Counted from the stretch's first letter, positions 26,186 through 34,562 are shown. The stretch is DNA of 64,000 nt from Neolewinella xylanilytica (GCF_002934605.1 NZ_PTJC01000005.1:2294001-2358000); one strand, 5' to 3'. Numbers and translations are program-made. Notes: generated by a model not told the origin, from the sequence alone.

Positions 26186-27577
26186 CTAGCGGGTGCCGCG
26201 GGGGATAAGGGTACTGGGAAATACGACTACGCTCTCGTTACCGTCTTCGCCCACGGAGGATACGCCGAAGAAGTAATTGTCGACTACGATGTTTTCGAGG
26301 GTGTGATCAAGCCGACTGGCGGGGACGAACACCTTATGTTCCCAGCGCGGGGAGGTGGTCAGCCGCCAGTGGACGTAGTAGCCGGCGATGGGGGTGTCGG
26401 TTTCCGGGGCCTCCCACCGCAGGCGGGTACTGGGTTCCACGGCCCCGCCGATCATGACCAGCGGCGGAGCGGGCGGGGCGGCGGCCAGACCGGCCAGGGT
26501 GATGGCGTTCACGCCGGTGAGCTTGGCGGCGTAGGGGAAGTTGACGTGTTCCAGTTTGTCGCCGTATTCGATGCCGTCTTCGGTGCGGAGGTCCTGGTGC
26601 TGCTGGGTGTAGTTTTCGTGGGTTTCCATGATGCGTACCCCGGGAAAGCCGGCGTCGTTGAAGGGGCGGTGGTGACCGCCGCGGCCGAAGCGGTCCAGGC
26701 GGTAGACCATCATCGGCTCGAGGTTGGTGGTGTACTGCCGCGTCATGGCGTCGACGTAGCGGGCCAGTTGTCGGCTGGGGCCGTCGACTTCACCACCGAA
26801 GAAGCGGCGGTAGGTATTGGCGCGCTCGTCGTTGGCGTCGTCGGGGTAATAGGGTTCGGAGAAGATGCGGAAGCTGGTATTATCGGTTACCCCGTCCACG
26901 CCGGTGATGTTGCCGATCATGTCGTTGTTGAGCACGCCCGTCAGGTTCCAGCCTTGCTCCTGTACCCAGTCGGCCATGCCCTTGCCGCCGAAGAGGCCCT
27001 GCTCTTCACCGCTGAGTCCGACGTAGAGGATGGAGCCGGGGAATTCGTACTGCGTCAGTACGCGGGCGGCCTCCAGGGCGCCGGCCATGCCGCTGGCGTT
27101 ATCGTTGGCGCCGGGGCTGTCGCTGGTACCGTCGAGGGCGTCGCTTACGCGGCTGTCGATGTCGCCGCTCATCATGATGAAGCGGTTGGGGTCCTGCGTG
27201 CCGCGCTGTACGGCGATGACGTTGACCACCCAGGTATCTTCCTTGATGCGGCTCTCGGGATCGCCCTCCACGAGGTTGCGCTGGTACATAACTTCCAGAC
27301 AACCGCCGCAGGCCTCACTGATCCGCTGGAACTCATCGTAGATCCACCGGCGGGCGGCACCGATGCCGTGGGTGTCGCTGGTGGTGTCGCTGAGGGTGTG
27401 GCGGGTGCCGAAGTTAACCAGGGTAGTGACGTCCTTCTCGATCCGGTCGGCCTGGGGCGCGTCGGCGATGTCGTACATCCGCGGGTCACTGGCGGGCGGC
27501 GGGGCTACGGTTTCGGACTGCTGGGCGGCAAGGAGGGTAGAAAAACAGGCGAGTAGGGCAAGTAGCGGAAAGCGCAT
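26186..27577 (-). CDS. Exported M28-family metallopeptidase with C-terminal FnIII-like domain
   Basis: M28 enzymes are zinc aminopeptidases. The 463-residue product has a signal peptide (MRFPLLALLACFSTLLAAQQ), a catalytic domain and, from about residue 370, a fibronectin-III-like module (PSTRLRWEAPETDTPIAGYY, VHWR). Metal and catalytic positions read MMSGDIDSRVSD, SPGANDNASGMAG, LSGEEQGLFGGKG, VLNNDMIGN and GGHHRPFNDAGFPG. The position normally held by the first zinc-binding His (xHxD) is Asp here (GDID), while the other four ligand motifs are kept. It is followed closely by the amidase gene, with a dispersed repeat in the gap. Confidence 0.92.
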   Translation of the reverse strand: MRFPLLALLACFSTLLAAQQSETVAPPPASDPRMYDIADAPQADRIEKDVTTLVNFGTRHTLSDTTSDTHGIGAARRWIYDEFQRISEACGGCLEVMYQRNLVEGDPESRIKEDTWVVNVIAVQRGTQDPNRFIMMSGDIDSRVSDALDGTSDSPGANDNASGMAGALEAARVLTQYEFPGSILYVGLSGEEQGLFGGKGMADWVQEQGWNLTGVLNNDMIGNITGVDGVTDNTSFRIFSEPYYPDDANDERANTYRRFFGGEVDGPSRQLARYVDAMTRQYTTNLEPMMVYRLDRFGRGGHHRPFNDAGFPGVRIMETHENYTQQHQDLRTEDGIEYGDKLEHVNFPYAAKLTGVNAITLAGLAAAPPAPPLVMIGGAVEPSTRLRWEAPETDTPIAGYYVHWRLTTSPRWEHKVFVPASRLDHTLENIVVDNYFFGVSSVGEDGNESVVVFPSTLIPRGTR

Positions 27578-28092
27578 GTAAGTAGTCTTTGGTTCGGGGG
27601 AGGGTAAGATACGTTACGATTGGCGTCCGTCCGGGAGTGCTCGGGGGCTTGGCTTTGGGCTCCTTGTCTTTTACGCGGGGTATTCTTCCTCTTTTCGCAA
27701 GGCTCTCTCCCGCTTTGCGGTAGCTGACCTTGCTAGGGGGGCGTCCCTTTCAGGGCCGGGGGCATAGCGTATTTGACAGTACGGCCGACCCGTTTTGATT
27801 TCCCCTCCCCCGACCCCTCCCCGGGGGGGGTACCACCCGTTGTACTTTTCTACAGCTTGGATGCGCTTCGGCTACCGCGTATGCACTGCGGGTCGCCAGA
27901 CACGGCTGCAGCCGGGCCCGATCTACGGAATTCCAGTGCTGCGGGAGGCCCCAAGTCAGCGGCGCAGCCAATCCGTGTAGAATCCGTGCCAAAAATCCGT
28001 GAAATCTGTGTTTCTCTAAACGAGCGCAGCGAGCATCCCCTAGCGGTAGCTCTTCGTACTTCGTCCTTCAAACATCAGACTTCGTACTTCTC
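27578..28092. other. Intergenic region with C-rich tract and dispersed repeat
   Basis: About 515 bases lie between the M28 gene's start and dinB's end. They contain a polypyrimidine block around 27800 followed by a G8 run and KpnI-like GGTACC, and repeat copy B at 28051-28083. No reading frame with coding character was found. Confidence 0.5.
28051..28083 (-). repeat. Dispersed 33-bp intergenic repeat, copy B (reverse orientation)
   Basis: The reverse complement begins GAAGTCTGATGTTTGA and ends CGAAGTACGAAGA. It matches copy C at 28 of 33 positions. Part of a further unit (GAGAAGTACGAAG) adjoins it. It lies directly beyond the dinB stop. Confidence 0.65.
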
Positions 28093-29226
28093 CTAGCCCA
28101 CCGCCACCGCCGTCTTCCCGAACCGCCCCCGCACCTTGTCCAGGGCCAGCAGCAGGCGGCTGTTCTCCTCGGTGTCGTTGAACAGGTCCAGTTGGGTGTG
28201 GCCGCTAGCCAGCAGATCGAAGCGGACCCCGATCAGGCGGATGCACTGCCGGCGGGTGAACAGCTCCCGGAAGAGCGTTTCGGCCACGGGCACCAGTTGT
28301 TGGTCGTGGGCCGTATAGTCGATGCGGCGCGCGCGGGTGTAGGTGTTGAAGTCGGTGTAGCGGATCTTGACCGTCACGCGGGCCGTCAAGCGGCCGGCCT
28401 GGCGGAGGTCGTAGGCCAGTCGGGCCGTCTGGTGACGGAGCTTGCGCAGCAGAAACTCCATGTCGATGGTATCCGTCTGGAAAGTGGATTCGGAGGAAAA
28501 GGATTTCCGCTCTGTATACGGCACCACCGGCCGGTGGTCGATGCCGTTGGCGCGGCGGTGGTACTCGCGGCCCATACTGCCGAATTCCCGCTCTAGCAAC
28601 GACACTGGCACCTGGCTCAGCGTCCCCGCCCTGCGGATGCCCATCAGGCTCATCTTCCGGGCCGTCACGGAGCCGATGCTCGGGATTTTGCGCACGGGCA
28701 GGGGAGAAAGGAAGGCGCGTTCGGCCCCCGTCTGCACCCAACCGGAGCCGTTGGGCTTGGATTCGCCGGCGCGTACCTTCGATACCAGCTTGTTGATGGC
28801 CAGTCCGGCCGAGATTGGTAAGCCCGTTTCCCGGATGATGCGCTGCCGCAGTTCCCCGCTCCACTTCACGCAGCCCACGTGGCGGTCCATCCCCGTCATG
28901 TCCACGTAGAATTCGTCGATGGAGGCCTTTTCGAACACCGGCCCCTCCTCGGCGATGATCTCGGTCACCATCCCGGAATGCTTTTCGTAGTCCTCATAGT
29001 CGCCGCGCACGGTCCGCGCGTCCGGGCACCTGCGCAACGCGATCGCCATCGGCATGCCCGCGTGGATACCGAAGCGCCGCGCCTCGTAGCTGCAGGAGGT
29101 CACCACGCCGCGCCCCCCGGTACCGCCCACGATCAGCGGAATGCCGGCCAGGGCCGCGTTCTTCTTGATTTCCACGGAGGCGAAGAAGGCGTCCATGTCT
29201 AGGTGGAGAATGGCTCGTTGGTACAT
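28093..29226 (-). CDS. dinB: DNA polymerase IV (Y-family translesion polymerase)
   Basis: DinB copies past damaged bases at low fidelity. The 377-residue product has the palm acidic residues Asp10 in LHLDMDAFFASVE and Asp104-Glu105 in ASIDEFYVDMTG. It then has SYEARRFGIHAGMPM, helix-hairpin-helix PVRKIPSIGSVTARKMSLMG and a little-finger domain (SSESTFQTDTIDMEFLLRKL). It follows the DnaE-type polymerase gene on the same strand with a gap of about 120 bases, forming a probable mutagenesis pair. The C-terminus (LDLFND) contains QLDLF, a likely sliding-clamp-binding motif. Confidence 0.95.
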   Translation of the reverse strand: MYQRAILHLDMDAFFASVEIKKNAALAGIPLIVGGTGGRGVVTSCSYEARRFGIHAGMPMAIALRRCPDARTVRGDYEDYEKHSGMVTEIIAEEGPVFEKASIDEFYVDMTGMDRHVGCVKWSGELRQRIIRETGLPISAGLAINKLVSKVRAGESKPNGSGWVQTGAERAFLSPLPVRKIPSIGSVTARKMSLMGIRRAGTLSQVPVSLLEREFGSMGREYHRRANGIDHRPVVPYTERKSFSSESTFQTDTIDMEFLLRKLRHQTARLAYDLRQAGRLTARVTVKIRYTDFNTYTRARRIDYTAHDQQLVPVAETLFRELFTRRQCIRLIGVRFDLLASGHTQLDLFNDTEENSRLLLALDKVRGRFGKTAVAVG

Positions 29227-29350
29227 GCTCAGGAGTGAATTAGTGAAGGACTGAATTAGCGAATCATCAGCGCGGAGGACATCCGGTGTGTTGCCGACGC
29301 AGGAGGCCTCATCGGATGTCTCTCCGTGCGCGCCTACCCCCTATGACCTA

Positions 29351-32300
29351 CTACTTAGGCACCCGAGGAATTAAACTCTCCCGGCGCGTAGGCGGCGGTT
29401 CCGCGGGCGAGCCGCGGTCGTCGGTGAAGCGGAGGTCGCGGAGGTAGGGCAGGCGCTCCATGTGGTCGACCTCGATGCAGGGGAAGTCGAATTCGCGGGT
29501 CACCTTACCGGCCAGGCGGTACACCCCGGCGCCGCGGAACGGGAAGCGGAGGTAGGCATCCGGGAAGTGGACGCTGTCGAGGTAGCGGCCGTGCTCGTCG
29601 AGCCAGCAGCCGAAGCTCATCCGCTCTTGCTTGATGGTCGGTACCACCTTGTCGCAAACGAAGTAAGCGAGTAGTTCCGTCCGGTCGTTGCTGCGTACGT
29701 GCGCCAGCGGGTGGACGTCTCTTTTTTGCGCCGGGGCGCAGGAGGAAGGCAGATCCCAGGAGTTCGGGCTCGTCAGCCGAGTTCCGGCGGTGGCCGGCTC
29801 GTCTGCCGAGTGCGGGCTCCTGGCGATAGCCGGCTCGTCTGCCGGGTGCGGGCTCCTGGCGGTAGCCGGCTCGTCTGCCGGGTGCGGTACCCCGGTGGTG
29901 GCTTCACTCGTCAGACGAACTTTTCCCGACTCCGCCGGGGAAAAGGATTCGGCTGACGAGGGCTGGGTAGCCGGCTGCCCCACCTCCACCAGCCAAAACG
30001 GCGAACAAAGCGGAAACCCCAACAACTCCAGTTCGTCGAAGGCCTGGTCGAATTGCCGGGAGCTGAGCCGGTGGCCGGGCCGGTGATTGGGGGCTTCGTC
30101 GAGGGGGAAGTCGTAGTCGGGCGCCACGCGGGCGAACAGGTCGAGGGAAGAGGCTTTCTTCAGCCGCGGATTGAAGACGGCGTTCTTCTCCCACAGCAAT
30201 TCCGACTTGCGCTTGCCCGTGAAGCGAAAGGCCCCGATGCGAATCAGCAGTTCCAACTGGCTGCTCTCCACGTCGACGCGGGCGCAGAAGTCGGTCAGGT
30301 CGCGAAAGGGGCCGTGCTGTTTGCGCTCCAGAATGAAGCGATGTACCAGTTGCTCCGATACGCTCTTCACGTGGATGAAACCGAGGTAGAGGTCCCGGTC
30401 CTTCAGGTCGGTCAGGTAAATGCTTTTATTGATGCAGGGAGCGTGAATCTCCGCGCCTTCCATGCGCGCCTCGTGGACGTAGAATTCCGTCTTGTAAAAA
30501 CCCCCGAAGTTGTTGATCACCCCCACGATGAATTCCAGGGGGTAATAGGCCTTCAGGTACAGGCTCTGGAAGCTCTCCACCGCGAAACTCGCCGAATGCG
30601 CCTTGCAGAAGGAGTAGCCCGAAAAGCTTTCCACCTGACGCCAGACCTCCGCCGCGGTTTCGCCGGAATGCCCCCGCTCCCGCGCTCCGGCGAAAAACTT
30701 CTGCCGCAGCGCCTCGAAGGTGTCGCCGTCGTGCTTCTTGCCCGACATGATGCGCCGCAGTACGTCGCTCTCGTCCAGGTCGAGGCCGGCGAAGTGGTGG
30801 ACGATTTTCATCACGTCCTCCTGGTACACCATGATGCCGAAGGTCTCGCCCAGGTGCTCCCGGAAGACCGGATCGATGTACTCGAAGCTGTGCGGGTAGT
30901 GGTAGCGGCGGATGTATTCCTTCATCATGCCCGACTTGGCCACGCCGGGGCGGATGATGCTGGAGGCCGCCACGAGGTGGATGTAATTGTCGCAGCCCAG
31001 CTTGGTGAGTAAGCCGCGCATGGCCGGCGATTCGATATAGAAGCAGCCCAGGGCACGACCGGCCTTGAGCATGGAGCGCACCTGCGGGTCGTTTTTGATG
31101 GTGTCCAGGGCCTGCAGGTCGACCGTTTTGCCGTGGTTGCGGTAAACGAGGTCGGCGGCGGAGCGCAGGTGACCGAGGCCCCGCTGACTCAGGATATCGT
31201 ACTTGTGCAGCCCCATATCCTCGGCGTGGTACATATCGCAGTGGGCCACCGGGAAGCCCTTGGGCATCAGCCGCTGGGCGGTATGGTAGTAGATCGGTTT
31301 TTCCGTGATGAGGATACCGCCGGCGTGGATACTGAGGTGGTTGGGCAGGCCCACCAGCCGGCGGGCGATGTCGACGACGGTACGGGCCTTCGGGTCTTCG
31401 TCGGCTCGGCCGTGGGGGTCGCGCACCAGCTGGTCGATTTCCTCTTTGGGTAGTCCGTACACTTTGGCTACCTCGCGCAGGGCGGCCCGGCCCTGGAAGG
31501 TGGAGTAGGTAGCCAGCAGGGCGGTGTACTCCCGGCCGTAGCGCTTGAAGACGTAATCGGTGACGTCGTCCCGCTCGTCCCAGCTGAAGTCGATGTCGAA
31601 GTCCGGCGGACTGGCGCGGTAGGGGTTGATGAAGCGTTCGAAGTAAAGATCCAGTTCCAGGGGGTCGACGTCGCTGATGCCGATGTTGTAGGCTACTATC
31701 GAGTTGGCGCCGGAACCCCGCCCTACGTGCTGGTAGCCGGCCATGCGGGCGTAGCGGACGATGTCGTGGGTGATCAGGAAGTAGGGGCCGAATTTTTGCT
31801 TACGGATCACGGCCAGTTCCCGTTCGGTGCGCAGGCGGGCCTTTTGAAAGCGGGGGCCGGGCGGATAGCGGCGGGCTACGCCGGCCAGGGCGAGCTTCTC
31901 CAGTAGCCGGTAATCGCCGGGTTCGGAGCCGGTGAAGGTCTGGCGGTTGATGTGCAGGCCGGTATCGAGCTCGGCGGTGCAGGAGTCGACGATGCGCTGG
32001 GTATTGCGTACGATGGCGGGGTAGGGGCGGTAGAATTGCCGCAGGGTGTCGGGGGGCAGCAGGCGGTCGCCCCGCTTGGCCAGGTCACGGGGGGTGAGCT
32101 TGGTATGGATGGTATTTCGGTCGATGGCCCGCAGGGTACGGTGCAGGTCGTAGTCCTCCTCGGTGATGGCGACCACCGGAGCGAGTACGATCAGTTTGTG
32201 CTGGTGGTGACGCAGCTCGTGGCTAAAGAGGCGATTGACGTGCTGGGGCCGGATGCCGAGCAGCTCGTTGTCGCGGAAGTCACGGATGGGCTTGCACAGG

Positions 32301-32647
32301 CGGGGGTAGACGATCCAGACGTTTTCCAGCGGTGGGGGAACGGTGGGCAGGGGCCGGTCGTCCAGGGAATGATCGCTGAGGAAGCGACAAAGGTTATGCC
32401 AGCCCTCGGCGTTGCGCGCCAGCCCGGTGTAGAGCCACTGGTCGTCTTCGCTGCGGAAGCAGATACCCAGGATGGGCTTGACCCCCAACTCGCGGCAGCA
32501 CTGGATGAATTCCACCGCGCAGCTGGTATTGTTGTTGTCGGTAAGGGCCAGGCACTCCACCCCCCAGGCGGCGGCCTTTTCGACAAGGCGGCGCGGCGGG
32601 AGTACGCCGTAGCGGAGACTGAAGGAAGTGTGGCAGTTGAGATGCAC
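29351..32647 (-). CDS. DnaE-type DNA polymerase III alpha subunit, alternative (error-prone-like)
   Basis: This C-family polymerase of about 1098 residues probably acts in translesion synthesis beside DinB. It starts with the PHP domain (HLNCHTSFSLRYG). The catalytic acidic residues lie in PPDFDIDFSWDERDD (Asp351 and Asp353), with the third in LHKYDILSQRGLGHL. I place the start at GTG 32645-32647, right at the PHP motif. A frame open to ATG 32731 would add 28 residues that translate a dispersed intergenic repeat. Residues about 896-960 hold a Pro/Ala/Asp/Glu-rich insertion made of a 12-residue repeat (PHPADEPATARS type), flanked in the DNA by inverted repeats. It lacks features of the main replicative alpha subunit, supporting an accessory role; that is inference. 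Confidence 0.88.
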   Translation of the reverse strand: MHLNCHTSFSLRYGVLPPRRLVEKAAAWGVECLALTDNNNTSCAVEFIQCCRELGVKPILGICFRSEDDQWLYTGLARNAEGWHNLCRFLSDHSLDDRPLPTVPPPLENVWIVYPRLCKPIRDFRDNELLGIRPQHVNRLFSHELRHHQHKLIVLAPVVAITEEDYDLHRTLRAIDRNTIHTKLTPRDLAKRGDRLLPPDTLRQFYRPYPAIVRNTQRIVDSCTAELDTGLHINRQTFTGSEPGDYRLLEKLALAGVARRYPPGPRFQKARLRTERELAVIRKQKFGPYFLITHDIVRYARMAGYQHVGRGSGANSIVAYNIGISDVDPLELDLYFERFINPYRASPPDFDIDFSWDERDDVTDYVFKRYGREYTALLATYSTFQGRAALREVAKVYGLPKEEIDQLVRDPHGRADEDPKARTVVDIARRLVGLPNHLSIHAGGILITEKPIYYHTAQRLMPKGFPVAHCDMYHAEDMGLHKYDILSQRGLGHLRSAADLVYRNHGKTVDLQALDTIKNDPQVRSMLKAGRALGCFYIESPAMRGLLTKLGCDNYIHLVAASSIIRPGVAKSGMMKEYIRRYHYPHSFEYIDPVFREHLGETFGIMVYQEDVMKIVHHFAGLDLDESDVLRRIMSGKKHDGDTFEALRQKFFAGARERGHSGETAAEVWRQVESFSGYSFCKAHSASFAVESFQSLYLKAYYPLEFIVGVINNFGGFYKTEFYVHEARMEGAEIHAPCINKSIYLTDLKDRDLYLGFIHVKSVSEQLVHRFILERKQHGPFRDLTDFCARVDVESSQLELLIRIGAFRFTGKRKSELLWEKNAVFNPRLKKASSLDLFARVAPDYDFPLDEAPNHRPGHRLSSRQFDQAFDELELLGFPLCSPFWLVEVGQPATQPSSAESFSPAESGKVRLTSEATTGVPHPADEPATARSPHPADEPAIARSPHSADEPATAGTRLTSPNSWDLPSSCAPAQKRDVHPLAHVRSNDRTELLAYFVCDKVVPTIKQERMSFGCWLDEHGRYLDSVHFPDAYLRFPFRGAGVYRLAGKVTREFDFPCIEVDHMERLPYLRDLRFTDDRGSPAEPPPTRRESLIPRVPK
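29767..29962. repeat. Inverted-repeat-flanked insertion with three 36-bp tandem units inside the dnaE-like gene
   Basis: GGCTCGTCAGCCGA at 29767-29780 and TCGGCTGACGAGGG at 29949-29962 are complementary over 12 of 14 bases. Between them, units of 36 bases begin at 29793, 29829 and 29865 (GCCGGCTCGTCTGCCG...). The length keeps the polymerase frame open, adding a low-complexity linker. Confidence 0.75.
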
Positions 32648-32658
32648 GGGGGAGGGGA

Positions 32659-32691
32659 GAAGTACGATGTTTGATTTACGAAGTACGAAGG
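32659..32691 (+). repeat. Dispersed 33-bp intergenic repeat, copy C
   Basis: Begins GAAGTACGATGTTTGATT and ends CGAAGTACGAAGG. It lies 11 bases upstream of the chosen dnaE-like start and is the reason the longer start at 32731 was rejected. Confidence 0.65.
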
Positions 32692-33079
32692 GGCTGCCGC
32701 ACCTCTCCGTCCGGTCGGCTACGCCTCCCATTCGTGGAGCGCTCCCCTGCCCCCGGCACTACCCACCCCGCACGGCCCCGGAAGGGACGATCTACACCAG
32801 TGGGGGTGATGGCCTGCCCCGTAACGTTATCCGGCGGGAAGTCATGGTACAAGTAGGCACGGAGCGGCAGGGTCGGGTAGGGGAAGCCCAATGAGGCTTC
32901 CCCTCCCGGCGGGGGGGAGAATGACATGTTTCTGTGAGTATTCGTTAAATCAAAGACGGGTCAAACAAACCCGCCAAGTGCGAAAAAAAATTAATAAACA
33001 TGAACGGGTAATAACCGTCCGATCCTGCTGTCTGAAATCCATTGGCGCACCTTGCGCAGCGGCAAAGTAACACGACTTC
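32692..33079. other. Intergenic region before the peptide gene
   Basis: It holds a GC-rich part to about 32930 and an AT-richer part after it. A hairpin GGGGAAGCC-N6-GGCTTCCCC (32880-32903) may act as a terminator for either side. Chance frames cross it but none looks coding. Confidence 0.45.
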
Positions 33080-33105
33080 TAACTTTAAAACAAATTATTT
33101 GTTTT
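33080..33105 (+). promoter_or_regulatory. AT-rich perfect dyad with possible -7 box, next to the peptide start
   Basis: TAACTTTA (33080-33087, one base off TAnnTTTG) runs into AAAACAAA-TTA-TTTGTTTT (33087-33105), a perfect 8+3+8 inverted repeat. The dyad ends on the base before the ATG of the peptide gene, so it would sit at the transcription start. A dyad of this quality in GC-rich surroundings suggests an operator, plausibly for the HTH protein encoded next. Confidence 0.55.
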
Positions 33106-33240
33106 ATGAATTACAAAAAACAACACGCCGTCCGTTCAACTTTGTTTGCGGGAAATGTGAGCATTGCGGGGCGCGGCGGTGTTGGTTGCTTGAATTCGGG
33201 TACCGGCATGCAATGTGGCTATTGCAAAACAGCCGGATAA
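33106..33240 (+). CDS. 44-residue cysteine-containing peptide, possible signal or modified-peptide precursor
   Basis: The peptide reads MNYKKQHAVRSTLFAGNVSI, then AGRGGVGCLNSGTGMQCGYC, ending KTAG. The N-terminal part is basic. The C-terminal half is Gly/Ser/Thr-rich with three cysteines (C-x8-C-x2-C), resembling the leader-core layout of bacterial peptide precursors. No modification enzyme or transporter gene is adjacent, and I recognise no family. The stop lies nine bases before the HTH gene's ATG, so the two are almost surely co-transcribed. The ATG at 33106 directly follows a perfect dyad; a longer TTG start at 33052 would bury that dyad inside the gene and is less likely. Confidence 0.55.
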   Translation: MNYKKQHAVRSTLFAGNVSIAGRGGVGCLNSGTGMQCGYCKTAG

Positions 33241-33249
33241 ACGGATGCT

Positions 33250-34266
33250 ATGAACCAACAAAAATATAGTCACCAGCACGCCTTTTTCGATCGGCTGAGT
33301 AAGCGATTTGCTTCCCGCAGTGAACTCGTACAGGCCATAGCGCAAGTACTGCACGTGGGAAAGGACGCCGTCTACCGGCGGCTGCGGGGCGATACCGCCC
33401 TGACCGCCGACGAAATGATGTTGCTCGCCGAAACCTACCGGCTCAAACTGGGAGTAGGCCAGGAGAAAGCCGTGCCGACGCTACGCTTTCCAGACGATCG
33501 CTACACCATCCGCAATGAATTCGATCATTTCTTACAGCTACACCGTCGCTGGGGGGAGCTCAAGCGCTTGCCGGGCGCCAACTTCGACTTTGCTTCCCCG
33601 GAGCTGCCGATGTACTATGAGCTGGCCACGCCAATGCTGCGCAGTTTCAAGATTTTTATGTTCGGCCTGACTACCTGGAACCTGACTAAGTGGAAGGGCT
33701 TAAGTTTTTCTCCCTCCCTGATCGACGACGAGTTGCACCGGATCGTGGAAGACACCATTCGCCAGCACTACGGCGTACCCGCCCGGGAGCTCTGGTCGGT
33801 CGGTGTACTGGACGTGACCCTGCGACAAGTAAATTATATGGTGCAGATCGGAAAATTCGAGCGTACCGATCACGTGGAGCAGATCTTTGACGAACTGTTC
33901 CTGATCGTCGATCACCTGGAGCAGATGGTACGGACCGGAAAACGCTTCCCCCTGGGAGAAAAGCCCGGAGATAATAGCCCCAACTTCCGCGTCTACCACA
34001 ACGAACTGTCTAATACCAGCAACGTCGTCATCGTAAAGTCGGATATCCGCCCCTTTCTGTTCACCACCCTTGTGACCCCCAACTACGTGGCTACCGCCAA
34101 CCCCGAACTCTGCGCCGAGGTGCAATGCTGGTTCGATAACTTGGTCGAACACGGTAATGCCCTACACGCGGAATCCGGAAAGTACGCCGCCCACTATTTT
34201 GGCTACCTCAGAACCCAAATCAGGCAGTACAGGGAGCGATTATGGGCGGGACAAAACGTTTTTTGA
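33250..34266 (+). CDS. HTH transcriptional regulator with large C-terminal sensor-like region
   Basis: The 338-residue protein opens with a helix-turn-helix at about residues 20-70 (SELVQAIAQVLHVGKDAVYR, RLRGDTALTADEMMLLAETY). About 260 residues without a recognised domain follow, including YYELATPMLRSFKIFMFGLT, DVTLRQVNYMVQIGKFERTD, IFDELFLIVDHLEQMVRTGK and KYAAHYFGYLRTQIRQYRER. Proteins of this size and layout are frequent, unnamed regulators in Bacteroidota. With the 44-residue peptide gene nine bases upstream and the adjoining dyad, an autoregulated peptide-sensing role is a reasonable hypothesis, analogous in layout to peptide-binding regulators of Firmicutes. There is no sequence evidence of TPRs. 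Confidence 0.8.
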   Translation: MNQQKYSHQHAFFDRLSKRFASRSELVQAIAQVLHVGKDAVYRRLRGDTALTADEMMLLAETYRLKLGVGQEKAVPTLRFPDDRYTIRNEFDHFLQLHRRWGELKRLPGANFDFASPELPMYYELATPMLRSFKIFMFGLTTWNLTKWKGLSFSPSLIDDELHRIVEDTIRQHYGVPARELWSVGVLDVTLRQVNYMVQIGKFERTDHVEQIFDELFLIVDHLEQMVRTGKRFPLGEKPGDNSPNFRVYHNELSNTSNVVIVKSDIRPFLFTTLVTPNYVATANPELCAEVQCWFDNLVEHGNALHAESGKYAAHYFGYLRTQIRQYRERLWAGQNVF

Positions 34267-34529
34267 AGAAAAGATATGTTAAAACGTGGAGAAATATACG
34301 CCCCCACGAACTTTTACAAAGAGGGCTGCGTACTTACTGGAACAGGCCCGAAGTAACCGCTTTATTAATATGCGATAAAGCCATATGTATTCGGCAGCAT
34401 AAATTGCCAAATATAATAAGACACAAAGTACGTACCTTAGCGGCATAATTAACTTTCACGCAAAGTTAGTTTCAAGATTAGGTTTATTTTTCATGAGAGA
34501 CGCTGTGGACAACACAGTCGTATAACAAG
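34267..34529. other. AT-rich intergenic region, no supported gene
   Basis: A frame of 68 codons at 34242-34448 overlaps the HTH gene's end and looks random. A short hairpin CTGTG-N5-CACAG occurs at 34503-34517 just before the terminator-like stem. A small RNA ending at 34562 is possible but unsupported. Confidence 0.4.
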
Positions 34530-34562
34530 GACCCGGGCATTTTGCCTGGGTCTCTTTATTTT
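34530..34562 (+). terminator. Terminator-like stem-loop
   Basis: ACCCGGGC (34531-34538) pairs with GCCTGGGT (34544-34551) with one wobble and a short AT loop, followed by CTCTTTATTTT. It lies only about eight bases ahead of the small membrane-protein gene, so it ends an upstream transcript, or a leader. Confidence 0.6.

Noticed and set aside
26303..27556. 417-codon plus-strand frame opposite the M28 peptidase gene
   Set aside because: Antisense shadow with Gly/Val/Asp-rich low-complexity translation and no recognisable motif.
29767..29962. CRISPR-like short tandem repeats
   Set aside because: The three units abut without spacers, lie inside a coding frame, and no cas gene is present.
32648..32731. 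Longer start for the dnaE-like gene at ATG 32731
   Set aside because: The added 28 residues translate a dispersed intergenic repeat and lie before the PHP motif, where family members begin.
34242..34448. 68-codon frame overlapping the end of the HTH regulator
   Set aside because: It overlaps a real gene out of frame and its composition is random; an AT-rich intergenic region is more likely.
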